47,710 nt of DNA from Duganella aceris (GTDB taxonomy: Bacteria; Pseudomonadota; Gammaproteobacteria; Burkholderiales; Burkholderiaceae_D): positions 1 through 47,710 of the forward strand of contig NZ_JAADJT010000023.1 in assembly GCF_011090165.1 (NCBI RefSeq), written 5' to 3'. Every line of letters starts with the position of its first letter. The first letter of the stretch is position 1. The position numbers and the translations under genes are program-made. The notes under the pieces are model-generated. The model worked only from the letters and a program-made list of their open reading frames with translations, made no database searches and was not told where the DNA came from. Shown here in pieces: positions 1-8,494 of this stretch.

Positions 1-129
1 ACAATGCGAGCAGATCAGCGGGCACGCCGGATCGGGAATCAGGCACACATGCAGCTCAGCGCCGACAGGGTCTAGCTTGGAAACGAGAAAGCCTTCCCAG
101 AACGGGAGGCTGAGATTATGATTAGCCAT
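1..129 (-). CDS. Transposase N-terminus, probably ISL3-like (partial)
   Basis: An open frame of 43 codons begins at an ATG at 129 on the minus strand and runs off the left edge. The visible protein starts MANHNLSLPFWEGFLVSKLD and ends with a C-P-L-I-C-S-H-C cysteine cluster. A short beta-rich stretch leading into a CxxC pair is the usual start of ISL3-family transposases, whose N-terminus is a zinc-binding domain. This assignment is inference from a short fragment, and another zinc-finger protein is possible. No strong ribosome-binding site is visible upstream of the ATG. The position beside a tRNA gene fits a mobile-element insertion. Confidence 0.4.
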   Translation of the reverse strand, partial: MANHNLSLPFWEGFLVSKLDPVGAELHVCLIPDPACPLICSHC

Positions 130-193
130 GAGAGCAGTGGGTTGGGTTTTGGGTTTGGTCGCACAAACACAATAACTCTTCCTTACTGCTCTC
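130..193. repeat. 9-bp inverted repeat upstream of the transposase-like ORF
   Basis: GAGAGCAGT at 130-138 is repeated in inverted orientation as ACTGCTCTC at 185-193. It flanks 46 bp of low-complexity T/G-rich sequence just upstream of the partial transposase-like gene. It could be part of an insertion-sequence terminus or an operator. No target-site duplication can be identified because the other end lies outside the window. Confidence 0.35.
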
Positions 194-235
194 TTGCGTT
201 TACAACAGGTTCATCCCGCTAATCCGCGATGAACC

Positions 236-261
236 AAAAAAAAGCCCCATCGATGGGGCTT
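236..261 (-). terminator. Intrinsic terminator after tRNA-Ser
   Basis: AAGCCCCATCGATGGGGCTT at 242-261 is a perfect palindromic hairpin. Read on the minus strand it is followed by a run of eight T residues (plus-strand A-run 236-243). It lies 13 bases beyond the CCA end of the tRNA-Ser gene, in the right place to end that transcript. Confidence 0.8.
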
Positions 262-274
262 CTTGCTGAGTACT

Positions 275-364
275 TGGCGGAAGCGGTGAGATTCGAACTC
301 ACGAACGGCTCACACCGTCGGCAGTTTTCAAGACTGCTGCCTTCAACCACTCGGCCACGCTTCC
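275..364 (-). tRNA. tRNA-Ser (anticodon UGA)
   Basis: On the minus strand the sequence begins GGAAGCGTGGCCGAGTGG and ends GAATCTCACCGCTTCCGCCA, a paired acceptor stem with encoded CCA. The anticodon loop reads CTTGAAAAC, giving anticodon TGA. The length of 90 nt with a long variable arm (GACGGTGTGAGCCGTTC region) is typical of class II tRNA-Ser. Confidence 0.96.
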
Positions 365-376
365 TAAGTGTGCAAC

Positions 377-382
377 ATTATA
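377..382 (-). promoter_or_regulatory. -10 element for tRNA-Ser
   Basis: Minus-strand TATAAT occupies 382-377, 12 bases upstream of the mature tRNA 5' end. No good -35 box is found at 16-18 bp; the nearest resemblance is TTGCCC at 408-403, with a 20-bp spacer. A short CCCCT/AGGGG hairpin without a T-run lies between this element and the end of the upstream diguanylate cyclase gene. Confidence 0.5.
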
Positions 383-413
383 CAGATTTCCCCTCCCATC
401 AGGGGCAAAAGCC

Positions 414-2498
414 TCAGGCCGCCCGACTCGACCGGCCCGGCAGCCAGTTCTCGCGCAGCGCCGTCTCGAAGGCTTCGGCGTCCAGCGGCCGCGAGAACAA
501 GTAGCCCTGCACCTCGTCGCACCCCGAATTCTTCAGGAACGCCAGCTGTTCCACCGTCTCCACGCCTTCGGCGATCACCTTGTGCTTCAGCTGCTGCGCG
601 ATGCTGATGATGGTGTTGGCGATCGCGCAATCGTTGGCGTCGCCCGGAATGCCGATGGTGAACGAGCGGTCGATCTTCAAGGTGTCGATCGGGAAGCGCT
701 TCAGATACGACAAACTCGAGTACCCGGTGCCGAAATCGTCCAGCGACAAGGTCACGCCGGTGGCGGTGATCTGGTCCATGATGCCGATCACGCGGTCGAT
801 ATTGTGCATCAACGTGCTTTCGGTGATCTCCAGCTCCAGCCACGACGGCTCCAGCCCGTAGCGCTTCAGCGTTTCCATCACCCGCGCCGGCAGCGCGGCC
901 GTGAACTCGCGCGCCGAGACATTGACCGCCAGCCGGATCGGCGGCAATCCGGCGTCCTTCCACCGCTGCGCCTGCGCGCAGGCCGCTTCCAGCACCCATT
1001 CGCCAACCTGCACCACCAGCCCGGTGGCCTCGGCCAGCGGGATGAATTCGGCCGGCGGCACCAGGCCGCGCTCCGGATGGCGCCAGCGCACCAGCGCTTC
1101 GGCGCCGATGATCTTGCCGCTGGCGATCGAATACTTGGGCTGGTAATGCAGCAGCAGCTCGCCGTTGCCCAACGCGTGGCGCAGCCCGGTTTCGATGCGC
1201 ATCCGTTCCTGCATGCCCTGGTTCATGTCCTGGCTGTAGAAGGCGACATGGTCGCCCTCGGCCCCGCCCTCCTGCTTGGCGCGGTACATGGCGATGTCGG
1301 CCAGGCGCAACAGCGTTTCGGCGTCGCTGCCGTCCTGCGGGTAGACGCTGATGCCGATGCTGCCGCCGACCCGCAGGTCGTGGCCGTCGATGAAGATCGG
1401 TTCGTTGAGCGTGCCCAGCAGCTTTTGCGCCACCATGCTGGCTTCGAAATGCTGGCCGATGTCGAACAGGCCGACGGCGAATTCGTCGCCGCCCAGCCGC
1501 GCCACCAGGTCCTGGTCGCGCAGCACGGTGCGGAAGCGGCGCGCCACTTCGCACAGCAGTTGGTCGCCGACGCTGCGGCCCAGCGTGTCGTTGATCAGCT
1601 TGAAGCGGTTGAGGTCGATGAACAGCATGCAGCCGTGCGCCTTGTTGCGCTGCGCCACCATCAACGCCTGGTCGACCAGCTTGGTCAACAGGCTGCGGTT
1701 GGGCAGATTGGTCAGCGCGTCGTAGTAGGCCAGGTGGTGGATGCGCTCCTCGGCCATCTTGCGTTCGGTGATGTCGGTCAGGTAGGCGATCAGCCCGACC
1801 GAGCGGTCGTTGATGTCGCACAGCGGCGACAGCGACAGGCTGGCCCAGAACACTTCGCCGGATTTCTTCTTGCGCCGCACCTCCATCAGCCGGCCGCCCT
1901 GCTCCAGGAAGTCGTCGTGGAAGCTCATGTCTTCGTCGTCGTACAGGAACAGGATGTTGCGCCCCACCGCTTCGACCGCGCTGTAGCCGAACAGCCGCTC
2001 CGCGCCCTTGTTCCAGCTGATGATGAAGCCGTTCATGTCCATCGTCAGCACCGACTCGTGAATCTGGTCGAGGATCTGCGCCTGGTGTTGCAGCTGCGCC
2101 TCCATCTGCGCGTAGGCGTGGGTCGAGCGCTGCGCCACCGAGTGCACCTGCAGCACGCTGGCGGCCAGGCCGGCCAGGCTGGCCAGCTGTTGCCGGTCGA
2201 GTTCGCTGTAATGGGCGCGGCCGGAGACCACGAAGCGGCCGAAATACTGGTCGTCGAAATAGATGTCCTGGACCAGGCTCGGCACGGCGGCGTCGTTGGC
2301 GGCGAGCACCTCCTCCACCGGCGGATGCAGCAGCAGCTTGACCGCGTCGGCCGGCAGGTAGTCGCCCAGTGGGCTGTTGAGTACGCTACGGACGATGCGT
2401 CCGAGTTCCTCGCTCAGCGCGGGGCCGCGCAGGCGCAACACCGCGTCGCAAAGCGCCGCGCTGCTGCCCAGGAAGTCGGAGACGGGATGCGCGAGCAT
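414..2498 (-). CDS. Diguanylate cyclase/phosphodiesterase (sensor-PAS-GGDEF-EAL)
   Basis: This is a 694-residue cytosolic c-di-GMP enzyme with no membrane segment. Residues 1-130 form a GAF-like sensor region. A PAS domain follows at about 140-250 and ends in the linker DITERKMAEERI. GGDEF spans about 258-425, with an intact GGDEF at 336-340 and a candidate inhibitory I-site RDQD at 327-330. EAL spans about 435-690, with EALVR at 467, ESTLM, DDFGTGYSS and KIDRSF. Both catalytic domains keep their signature residues, so the protein could make or degrade c-di-GMP; net activity cannot be read from sequence. Its ATG lies 3 bases after the stop of the HDOD gene, so the two are probably co-transcribed. 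Confidence 0.93.
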   Translation of the reverse strand: MLAHPVSDFLGSSAALCDAVLRLRGPALSEELGRIVRSVLNSPLGDYLPADAVKLLLHPPVEEVLAANDAAVPSLVQDIYFDDQYFGRFVVSGRAHYSELDRQQLASLAGLAASVLQVHSVAQRSTHAYAQMEAQLQHQAQILDQIHESVLTMDMNGFIISWNKGAERLFGYSAVEAVGRNILFLYDDEDMSFHDDFLEQGGRLMEVRRKKKSGEVFWASLSLSPLCDINDRSVGLIAYLTDITERKMAEERIHHLAYYDALTNLPNRSLLTKLVDQALMVAQRNKAHGCMLFIDLNRFKLINDTLGRSVGDQLLCEVARRFRTVLRDQDLVARLGGDEFAVGLFDIGQHFEASMVAQKLLGTLNEPIFIDGHDLRVGGSIGISVYPQDGSDAETLLRLADIAMYRAKQEGGAEGDHVAFYSQDMNQGMQERMRIETGLRHALGNGELLLHYQPKYSIASGKIIGAEALVRWRHPERGLVPPAEFIPLAEATGLVVQVGEWVLEAACAQAQRWKDAGLPPIRLAVNVSAREFTAALPARVMETLKRYGLEPSWLELEITESTLMHNIDRVIGIMDQITATGVTLSLDDFGTGYSSLSYLKRFPIDTLKIDRSFTIGIPGDANDCAIANTIISIAQQLKHKVIAEGVETVEQLAFLKNSGCDEVQGYLFSRPLDAEAFETALRENWLPGRSSRAA

Positions 2499-2501
2499 GG
2501 C

Positions 2502-3671
2502 TTATAGGTTCCTGCTCACCTGGATCGCCCAATGGTAAGCCTGCAGCTGCGCCTGCCAGTAGGTTTCAGCGTCGATGCCGGCCTGCTCCAGGCCGGCGCG
2601 GTCGTGGTGTTCGACCAGCTTGAGCAGATCGCCCAGCGGGCCGGCGCGGTCCAGCAGCGCCATCACAACGTCGAGGTCGAGGCTGAGCGCGGCGACGATC
2701 TCGGTCATCGGCATCGCCAGCAGCACGTCCAGCAGCGAGAACACGCCGGCGACAAAGGCCATGTCCTGCTGGTCGCGGTCCCAACCCAAGGCCTTGGCCA
2801 GCGCTTCCATCTGCGCCGCGCGCACCGCCGCCAGCGGCAGCAGCGGATTGGCCAGGCCGTCGTCCTGCTGGCGCGCGTACAGCAACAGTTGCAGCCAGCG
2901 CTGCAGCTGGCGCCGGCCCAGCACGTTGATGGCCTGGCCGAAGCTGTGGATCGGCGAACTCAGCGCGAACGCCGCCGAGTTCACCAGTTTCAACAAGTGG
3001 TAGGACAGCGCCGGATCCTGCTTCAGCAACACTTCCAGCTCGCGCGAGTCGGCGTCGCGCGCCAGCATGCCCAGCAGCGCCAGCAGCCGCTTGCGCGAGG
3101 TGCCGTCGCCGACGCTGATGTCGTGCGACGGATGCAGCGCGAAATCGCCGGCGAACCAGCTGAAGCCGGCCTTGGCGCACTCGGCGATGCGCCCCTCGCT
3201 GTGCATGCCGGTGGCCAGGTGCGGCCCCGGTTGGGCCACCAGCGCCAGCACCGGCGGCATGACCAGCGACGCGTCGACCATCAGCGAGCGCGCGCTGCAC
3301 ATGGTGGCGGCCGAGCCGTCGGCCACGCCTTCGACCATGATGCGGTAGCCGGCGTCGGCATAGCCGGCCAGCTTCTTCTGCACCGCGACGTCGGCGCAGG
3401 CGGCGGCCGGCACGCGCAGGATGACGCGGTTCGGCGGCAAGGTCGACAGGTGCGACAGTTCCAGCAGGTGCGGATGCGGTACGGGAAGGATGCAGTCGAG
3501 CGGCGCCAGCGCGGCGAAGACGTCGGGCGTCTTCAGCAGGGTCAGCGCGGCCTGGAAGGGATCGCCTTCGGCGGCGGATAGGTCGAAACTCAGTGCCACC
3601 CACTCGTTGTGAGCGTTGGACACCGCATGTAAAGCCACCAGTGGGTACAGGCTGATTTCAGGCGCAGACAT
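2502..3671 (-). CDS. HDOD domain protein with degenerate EAL (YuxH/CdgJ type)
   Basis: This is a 389-residue protein. The N-terminal half (about 1-190) has the fold pattern of an EAL domain (VALHAVSNAHNEWVALSFDL, then IMVEGVADG and WFAGDF) but lacks the EAL catalytic signature. The C-terminal half (about 195-385) is an HDOD domain, seen in LEVLLKQDPALSYHLLKLVN and INVLGRRQLQRWL. Members of this YuxH-like family usually act as non-enzymatic signalling adaptors, for example in motility. The start is the ATG at 3671 rather than the TTG one codon earlier. It is the first gene of a two-gene unit with the downstream GGDEF-EAL gene. Confidence 0.88.
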   Translation of the reverse strand: MSAPEISLYPLVALHAVSNAHNEWVALSFDLSAAEGDPFQAALTLLKTPDVFAALAPLDCILPVPHPHLLELSHLSTLPPNRVILRVPAAACADVAVQKKLAGYADAGYRIMVEGVADGSAATMCSARSLMVDASLVMPPVLALVAQPGPHLATGMHSEGRIAECAKAGFSWFAGDFALHPSHDISVGDGTSRKRLLALLGMLARDADSRELEVLLKQDPALSYHLLKLVNSAAFALSSPIHSFGQAINVLGRRQLQRWLQLLLYARQQDDGLANPLLPLAAVRAAQMEALAKALGWDRDQQDMAFVAGVFSLLDVLLAMPMTEIVAALSLDLDVVMALLDRAGPLGDLLKLVEHHDRAGLEQAGIDAETYWQAQLQAYHWAIQVSRNL

Positions 3672-3699
3672 CAATATCTCGTCAGGAGTTGTGCGCGTA

Positions 3700-3728
3700 A
3701 TCTTAGATCAACTATTGATTTAAAGCAA
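3700..3728 (-). promoter_or_regulatory. Candidate sigma-70 promoter of the HDOD/GGDEF-EAL unit
   Basis: On the minus strand TTGCTT (3728-3723) and TAAGAT (3705-3700) are separated by 17 bp. The predicted start, near 3693, is about 22 nt before the ATG. The surrounding intergenic DNA (3675-3953) is markedly AT-richer than the genes. I see no further feature in it. Confidence 0.5.
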
Positions 3729-3953
3729 TCCTGTACCATGGGCGTAGTAGAGTGATTAACGATATTACCAGTATAAGACCAATCGACTGCGCGCGAAACG
3801 TTTTCTTTTACACAATTGCAATATTCTGCGGTCGGACAGGAATATATCAGATATTGCCGTACAAACACGCACAGTTAAAGATTGCTCAACAGTATTAGAT
3901 GCCATTGTCGGTTTTTTGGCTACATTAATAAAAATGATAGCGCTCACTCGGCG

Positions 3954-4571
3954 TTATTGCGCGTGTTGCACCGCGAAACGGATCAATTCGGCCTGGCCTT
4001 CGATGCCCAGCTTGCGCTTGATGTTGAGGCGATGGGTCTCGACGGTGCGCACGCTGAGGTCGAGCGCGCGGGCGATCTGCTTGTTCGATTCGCCGTTGGC
4101 GATGTGGCGCAACACCTCGTGCTCGCGCGAGGTCAGCTGGTTGTCCTGGGTGTGCGGCTGGGCCAGCTGGCGCGCCAGCGCGGCGCTGTAGTAGATGCCG
4201 CCCGACATCACGGTCTCGATCGCCACCACGATGTCCTTGCCGGGCGCGTCCTTGAGGACGTAGCCGCGCGCGCCGGCCTGGATCGCCTGCGACACGTATT
4301 CCAGCTTGTCGTGCATCGACAGGATCAGCACCGCGATGTGGGGGAAGGCGTGCTTGAACTGGGCGGTCGCCTCGATGCCGTTGGCGCCGCGCATATTAAT
4401 ATCCATCAGCACCAGGTCGACCTCGCAGCGGGCGGCCTGCTCCAGCGCCTCGGCCGCGCCGCCGGCCTCGGCCACCACTTCGAACTGCGGCATGGCTTCG
4501 AGGCGGGCGCGCAGGCCGTCGCGCACCAGGGGATGGTCGTCGACCAGCAGGATTTTGATGGTAGTAGTCAT
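3954..4571 (-). CDS. NarL/FixJ-family response regulator
   Basis: This is a 205-residue two-component regulator. The receiver domain (about 5-120) has the acidic pair D11/D12, the phosphoacceptor D57 in VDLVLMDINM, and a conserved lysine in YVLKDA. The C-terminal LuxR-type helix-turn-helix (about 143-200) contains LTSREHEVLRHIANGESNKQ and SVRTVETHRLNIKRKL. Phosphorylation would be expected to promote DNA binding. The gene starts 10 bases after the stop of the Cache-domain kinase gene, so the two form a cognate pair. Targets are unknown. Confidence 0.95.
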   Translation of the reverse strand: MTTTIKILLVDDHPLVRDGLRARLEAMPQFEVVAEAGGAAEALEQAARCEVDLVLMDINMRGANGIEATAQFKHAFPHIAVLILSMHDKLEYVSQAIQAGARGYVLKDAPGKDIVVAIETVMSGGIYYSAALARQLAQPHTQDNQLTSREHEVLRHIANGESNKQIARALDLSVRTVETHRLNIKRKLGIEGQAELIRFAVQHAQ

Positions 4572-4581
4572 GGTCAGGTCT

Positions 4582-5943
4582 TTATACGTGGTTGCCGGCG
4601 TAGGCGGTCAGCACCGTGCCGCCGTCCGATGAAACGATGTCGAAGCGGCCGCCGATGGCTTCCATCCGCTCCATCATATTGCGCAGGCCGATACCGCGCT
4701 TGGGATGCTCGGCGATGCCCTCGGCGTCGAAGCCGGCGCCGTCGTCCTGGATGCGCAGCGTGACGCCGGCCTCGGCGCCGCTCAGGGCGATGTCGATGCG
4801 GTGCGCGCCGGCGTGGCGCTCGATGTTGGTCAGCGCCTCCTGGGCCACGCGGAACAGCACGGTGTTGGCGACGTCGGGCAGCCCGTCGGTGCAGCCGGAC
4901 GCCTCGAAGTGTACCGGAGTGCCGCTGCTCAGGGTGTACTCCTGGCCCAGGTGGTGCAGCGCCGCCGCCAGGCCGAGGTCGTCGAGGATGGCCGGGCGCA
5001 GGTTGTGCGAAATGCGCCGCACCTCGCCCATCACGTTGCTGAGCTGGTCGGCGGCGTGCTCGAACACCGCCTGCGCCGCCTCGCGCTGCCCCGGCTTGGC
5101 GGAGCTCAGGCGGATAATGCCGGCCTCGATCTGCAGCTTGATCGACACCAGCCACTGGCTGATGCCGTCGTGCAGATCGCGCGACAGCCGCGCCCGCTCC
5201 TCTTCCTGCGACTCGACCACCCGTTGCGCCAGCACCTTGAGCTTGGCGTCGGCCACGCGCAGCTCGCTGATGTTGAGCGCCAGGCCGGAGCTGGCGATCG
5301 CCACCGAGGCGGCGACGGCGATGCCGGCGATCCACAGCATGGTGTTCTGGATGTTGCCGGACTGCTGGACGTCGATCTTTTCCAGCGCCCGCTCGACGTC
5401 GTCCAGATAGATGCCGGTGCCCATCATCCAGCCCCACTTCGGCATCGCCACCACGTAGCCGAGTTTGGCGACCGGCTTGTGGGTGGACGGCTTGATCCAC
5501 ATGTAGCGCTCCAGGCCGCCGCCGGCGCGGGCGCGCTGCAGCAGGTTCTGGATGGTGGGCTGGCCGCGCTCGTCGCGCAGCTCGAACAGGTTCTGGCCGA
5601 CCAGCTCGGGCTGGCGCGGATGCATCAGCGTGTTGCCCTGCATGTCGTACAGGAAGAAATAACCATCGTCGCCGTAGCTGAGCGAGGACAGGATGCGCAT
5701 CGCCTCCTGGCGCGTGTCGACGTCGTTGCGGCCGGAGTCGTACAGGTGCGAGATCGAATGCGACGCCAGCGTCACATAGTGCTTGAGCTCGGCTTCCTTG
5801 CTGCTGAGGTAAGCCTGCTGGATGGTGGCGCGCTGCTGCTCGGCCAGCAACACCGACTGATGGCGGACCGCCCAGGCGATCGCGCACAACGCCAGGATCA
5901 GCGGCGTGATGGCCAGAAAAATGACTTTTTGCCGCAACTGCAT
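4582..5943 (-). CDS. Sensor histidine kinase, single Cache domain, HisKA_3 (NarX/DegS-like)
   Basis: A 453-residue inner-membrane kinase. The start MQLRQKVIFLAITPLILAL at 5943 is preferred because GAAGGAG lies about 10 nt upstream; the frame extends further but has no membrane-compatible N-terminus. TM1 is at about 5-25. A periplasmic single Cache domain covers about 30-185, including GDDGYFFLYDMQGNTLMHPR and KWGWMMGTGIYLDD. TM2 is at about 200-222. The dimerisation/phosphoacceptor helix contains ERARLSRDLHDGISQ, followed by a HATPase_c domain with DDGAGFD and GIGLRNMMERMEAIGG. Cache domains of this kind typically bind small organic acids; the nearby cstA makes a carboxylate ligand plausible, but that is inference. 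Confidence 0.92.
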   Translation of the reverse strand: MQLRQKVIFLAITPLILALCAIAWAVRHQSVLLAEQQRATIQQAYLSSKEAELKHYVTLASHSISHLYDSGRNDVDTRQEAMRILSSLSYGDDGYFFLYDMQGNTLMHPRQPELVGQNLFELRDERGQPTIQNLLQRARAGGGLERYMWIKPSTHKPVAKLGYVVAMPKWGWMMGTGIYLDDVERALEKIDVQQSGNIQNTMLWIAGIAVAASVAIASSGLALNISELRVADAKLKVLAQRVVESQEEERARLSRDLHDGISQWLVSIKLQIEAGIIRLSSAKPGQREAAQAVFEHAADQLSNVMGEVRRISHNLRPAILDDLGLAAALHHLGQEYTLSSGTPVHFEASGCTDGLPDVANTVLFRVAQEALTNIERHAGAHRIDIALSGAEAGVTLRIQDDGAGFDAEGIAEHPKRGIGLRNMMERMEAIGGRFDIVSSDGGTVLTAYAGNHV

Positions 5944-6113
5944 GACGCCGCGCTCCTTCGCTACCCGTGTAGCCGCGATTCTACGCTCCCGCCCGCCTTC
6001 GCGCCTACGTAGTGGTACGCAGCGATAGTGCGTAGTGCTGCGCTTGTGGCGGTTATCAGCTTCATGAATACTGCCCATAAGCTGCGCAGATTCCATCAAG
6101 CGGCAGAAGCAAC

Positions 6114-6175
6114 TCCGGGGTCAGAGCTAAAAACTGGACACGAGCTCATGTCCAGTTTTTAGCTCTGACCCCGGA
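6114..6175. repeat. Perfect 27-bp-arm hairpin with GGGGTCAG tips, copy 1
   Basis: The left arm is 6114-6140, the loop 6141-6148 (CGAGCTCA), and the right arm 6149-6175. All 27 bases pair. The tips are TCCGGGGTCAG and CTGACCCCGGA. It lies 23 bases before the cstA ATG, inside what must be the 5' region of that gene, and there is no T-run after it. The loop carries the palindrome GAGCTC. It resembles REP/RAYT-type dispersed palindromes. A second hairpin with the same tips is at 8495-8580. Confidence 0.85.
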
Positions 6176-6198
6176 ATAAGGACAACCTTGGAGGAAGC

Positions 6199-8280
6199 AT
6201 GAAAACATTACCTACCGCCGGCCAGACGCTGGTGAGCAAGCTCGGCTGGGCGGCGCTGGCGCTGACCGGGGCCTCGGCCCTCGGCGTCGTCGCGCTCAAA
6301 CGCGGCGAATCCATCAGCGCCATCTGGATCGTCATCGCCGCCGTCTGCGTCTATCTGATCGCCTACCGCTTCTATAGCCTGTACATCGCCGACAAGGTGC
6401 TTGGCCTCGACGCGCGCCGCATGACGCCGGCCAACAAGCTGAACGACGGCCTCGACCATGTGCCGACCAATAAATACGTGCTGTTCGGTCACCACTTCGC
6501 CGCCATCGCCGGCGCCGGTCCGCTGGTCGGCCCGGTGCTGGCCGCGCAGATGGGCTATCTGCCCGGCATGCTGTGGATCCTGGCCGGCGTCGTGTTCGCC
6601 GGCGCGGTGCAGGACTTCATCGTGCTGTTCATTTCGATGCGCCGCGACGGCCGTTCGCTCGGCGACCTGATCAAGTCGGAGCTGGGCCAGATCCCCGGCA
6701 TGATCGCGCTGCTCGGCACCTTCATGATCATGGTCATCATCCTGGCGGTGCTGGCGCTGATCGTGGTCAAGGCGCTGACCGGCTCGCCGTGGGGCAGCTT
6801 CACCGTCATGGCCACCATCCCGATCGCGCTGTTCATGGGCGTGTATTCGCGCTACATCCGCGTAGGCCGCGTCGGCGAGGTGTCGATCATCGGCTTCGTG
6901 CTGCTGATGGCGGCCATCTTCGGCGGCCAGTATGTGCAGGAAAACGCGGCGCTGGCGCCGATGTTCACCTTCACCGGCACTGAGCTGACCTGGATGCTGA
7001 TCGGCTACGGCTTCGTCGCTTCGGTGCTGCCGGTGTGGCTGCTGCTGGCGCCGCGCGACTACCTGTCGACCTTCCTCAAGATCGGCACCATCGTCGGCCT
7101 GGCGCTGGGCATCGTGTTTGTCGCGCCTTACCTGAAGATGCCGGCGTTCACCAAGTTCATCGACGGCACCGGTCCGGTATGGTCGGGCTCGCTGTTCCCG
7201 TTCCTCTTTATTACGATCGCTTGCGGCGCCGTGTCCGGCTTCCACGCGCTGATCGCGTCCGGCACCACGCCGAAGATGATCGAGAATGAAACCCACGCCC
7301 GCTTCATCGGCTACGGCGCGATGCTGATGGAGTCGTTCGTCGCCATCATGGCGCTGGTGGCGGCCTCGACCATCGAGCCCGGCATCTACTTCGCGATGAA
7401 CAGCCCGGCCGCGCTGATCGGCACCACCGCCGAGTCGGCCGCCGCGGCGGTGTCGCAGTGGGGCTTCTACGTCACGCCGGAAATGCTGATCCAGACCGCC
7501 AAGGATGTCGGCGAGCACAGCATCATCTCGCGCGCCGGCGGCGCCCCGACGCTGGCGGTCGGCATGGCCCACATCCTGTCGAGCGTGATGGGCGGCCAGG
7601 CGATGATGGCCTTCTGGTACCACTTCGCGATCCTGTTCGAGGCGCTGTTCATCCTCACCGCCGTCGACGCCGGCACCCGCGCCGGCCGCTTCATGCTGCA
7701 GGACTTGCTGGGCGCCTTCGTGCCGGCGATGAAGAAAACCGAGAACGTGTTCGCCAACCTGACCGCGACCGCGCTGTGCGTGGCGGCCTGGGGCTACTTC
7801 CTGTACCAGGGCGTGGTCGATCCGCTGGGCGGCATCAACACGCTGTGGCCGCTGTTCGGCATCGCCAACCAGATGCTGGCGGCGATCGCGCTGATGCTGG
7901 GCACCTGCGTGCTGTTCAAGATGAAGCGTGCGCGCTTCGCCTGGGTCACCGTGGTGCCGACCATCTGGCTGCTGATGTGCACGCTGACCGCCGGCTGGCA
8001 AAAGATCTTCGACGCCAATCCAAAGATCGGCTTCCTGGCCCACGCCAACAAGTACCAGGCGGCGCTGGACGAGGGCAAGCTGCTGGCGCCGGCCAAGTCG
8101 GTGGCGCAGATGCATCAGATCGTCTTCAACGATTACCTGGACGCGTCGCTGGCGGCCTTCTTCGTGATCGTCGTGCTCAGCGTGCTGGTGTTCGGCATCC
8201 GCACGGTGCTGGCGGCGCGCGCCAACGCCCAGCCGACCGCCAAGGAAAGCCCGATGGTCCTGACGCCGTCGGTGCAGTGA
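6199..8280 (+). CDS. cstA: CstA-family carbon starvation / peptide or pyruvate transporter
   Basis: This is a 693-residue polytopic inner-membrane protein, the usual length for CstA/BtsT (about 690-720). It has many hydrophobic segments. Family-typical stretches include YRFYSLYIADKVLGLD near residue 56, NKYVLFGHHFAAIAGAGPLVGP near 90-112, GAVQDFIVLFISMRRDGRS, and GTTPKMIENETHARFIGYGAMLMESF. Family members import peptides or pyruvate; the substrate here is not determined. The ATG is preceded by GGAGGAAGC, and the first residues lie just after the hairpin at 6114-6175. The downstream ybdD-type gene overlaps its stop codon by one base. Confidence 0.95.
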   Translation: MKTLPTAGQTLVSKLGWAALALTGASALGVVALKRGESISAIWIVIAAVCVYLIAYRFYSLYIADKVLGLDARRMTPANKLNDGLDHVPTNKYVLFGHHFAAIAGAGPLVGPVLAAQMGYLPGMLWILAGVVFAGAVQDFIVLFISMRRDGRSLGDLIKSELGQIPGMIALLGTFMIMVIILAVLALIVVKALTGSPWGSFTVMATIPIALFMGVYSRYIRVGRVGEVSIIGFVLLMAAIFGGQYVQENAALAPMFTFTGTELTWMLIGYGFVASVLPVWLLLAPRDYLSTFLKIGTIVGLALGIVFVAPYLKMPAFTKFIDGTGPVWSGSLFPFLFITIACGAVSGFHALIASGTTPKMIENETHARFIGYGAMLMESFVAIMALVAASTIEPGIYFAMNSPAALIGTTAESAAAAVSQWGFYVTPEMLIQTAKDVGEHSIISRAGGAPTLAVGMAHILSSVMGGQAMMAFWYHFAILFEALFILTAVDAGTRAGRFMLQDLLGAFVPAMKKTENVFANLTATALCVAAWGYFLYQGVVDPLGGINTLWPLFGIANQMLAAIALMLGTCVLFKMKRARFAWVTVVPTIWLLMCTLTAGWQKIFDANPKIGFLAHANKYQAALDEGKLLAPAKSVAQMHQIVFNDYLDASLAAFFVIVVLSVLVFGIRTVLAARANAQPTAKESPMVLTPSVQ

Positions 8281-8480
8281 TGCTGGGCGAGATCGCCAAG
8301 GCCGGCCGCTACCTCGGGCAGAGCATGCGCCTGATGATGGGGCTGCCGGACTACGACGTCTATGTCAGCCATCGGGAGGCCACCCATCCCGACGAGCCGA
8401 TCATGACCTACGAGGAGTTCTTCCGCGAACGCCAGGAGGCCCGCTACGGCGGCGCCGGCAAGCGCGGCGGCTGCTGCTGA
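8280..8480 (+). CDS. YbdD/YjiX family small protein
   Basis: This is a 66-residue protein whose ATG overlaps the cstA stop (TGATG), implying translational coupling. It contains MRLMMGLPDYDVYVSH, P-x-x-P-IMTYEEFFRERQEARYGG and a glycine/cysteine-rich tail ending GGCC. These are the recognisable features of the YbdD/YjiX (DUF466) family, which almost always follows cstA or btsT and is thought to assist the transporter. Confidence 0.92.
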   Translation: MLGEIAKAGRYLGQSMRLMMGLPDYDVYVSHREATHPDEPIMTYEEFFRERQEARYGGAGKRGGCC

Positions 8481-8494
8481 TTCGCTACCACGAC

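Noticed and set aside
582..2507. Long plus-strand open frame (641 codons) opposite the GGDEF-EAL gene
   Set aside because: Antisense shadow produced by high GC: the translation is low-complexity (Gln/Val/Asp/Ala/Arg-rich) with no domain, while the minus-strand frame has intact GGDEF and EAL motifs.
3671..3947. Short minus-strand frames in the 3675-3953 intergenic region
   Set aside because: No ribosome site and no protein-like composition; the region is AT-rich promoter DNA.
6208..8115. Minus-strand open frame of 635 codons opposite cstA
   Set aside because: His/Arg/Asp/Gln-rich shadow with no recognisable fold; cstA on the plus strand is unmistakable.
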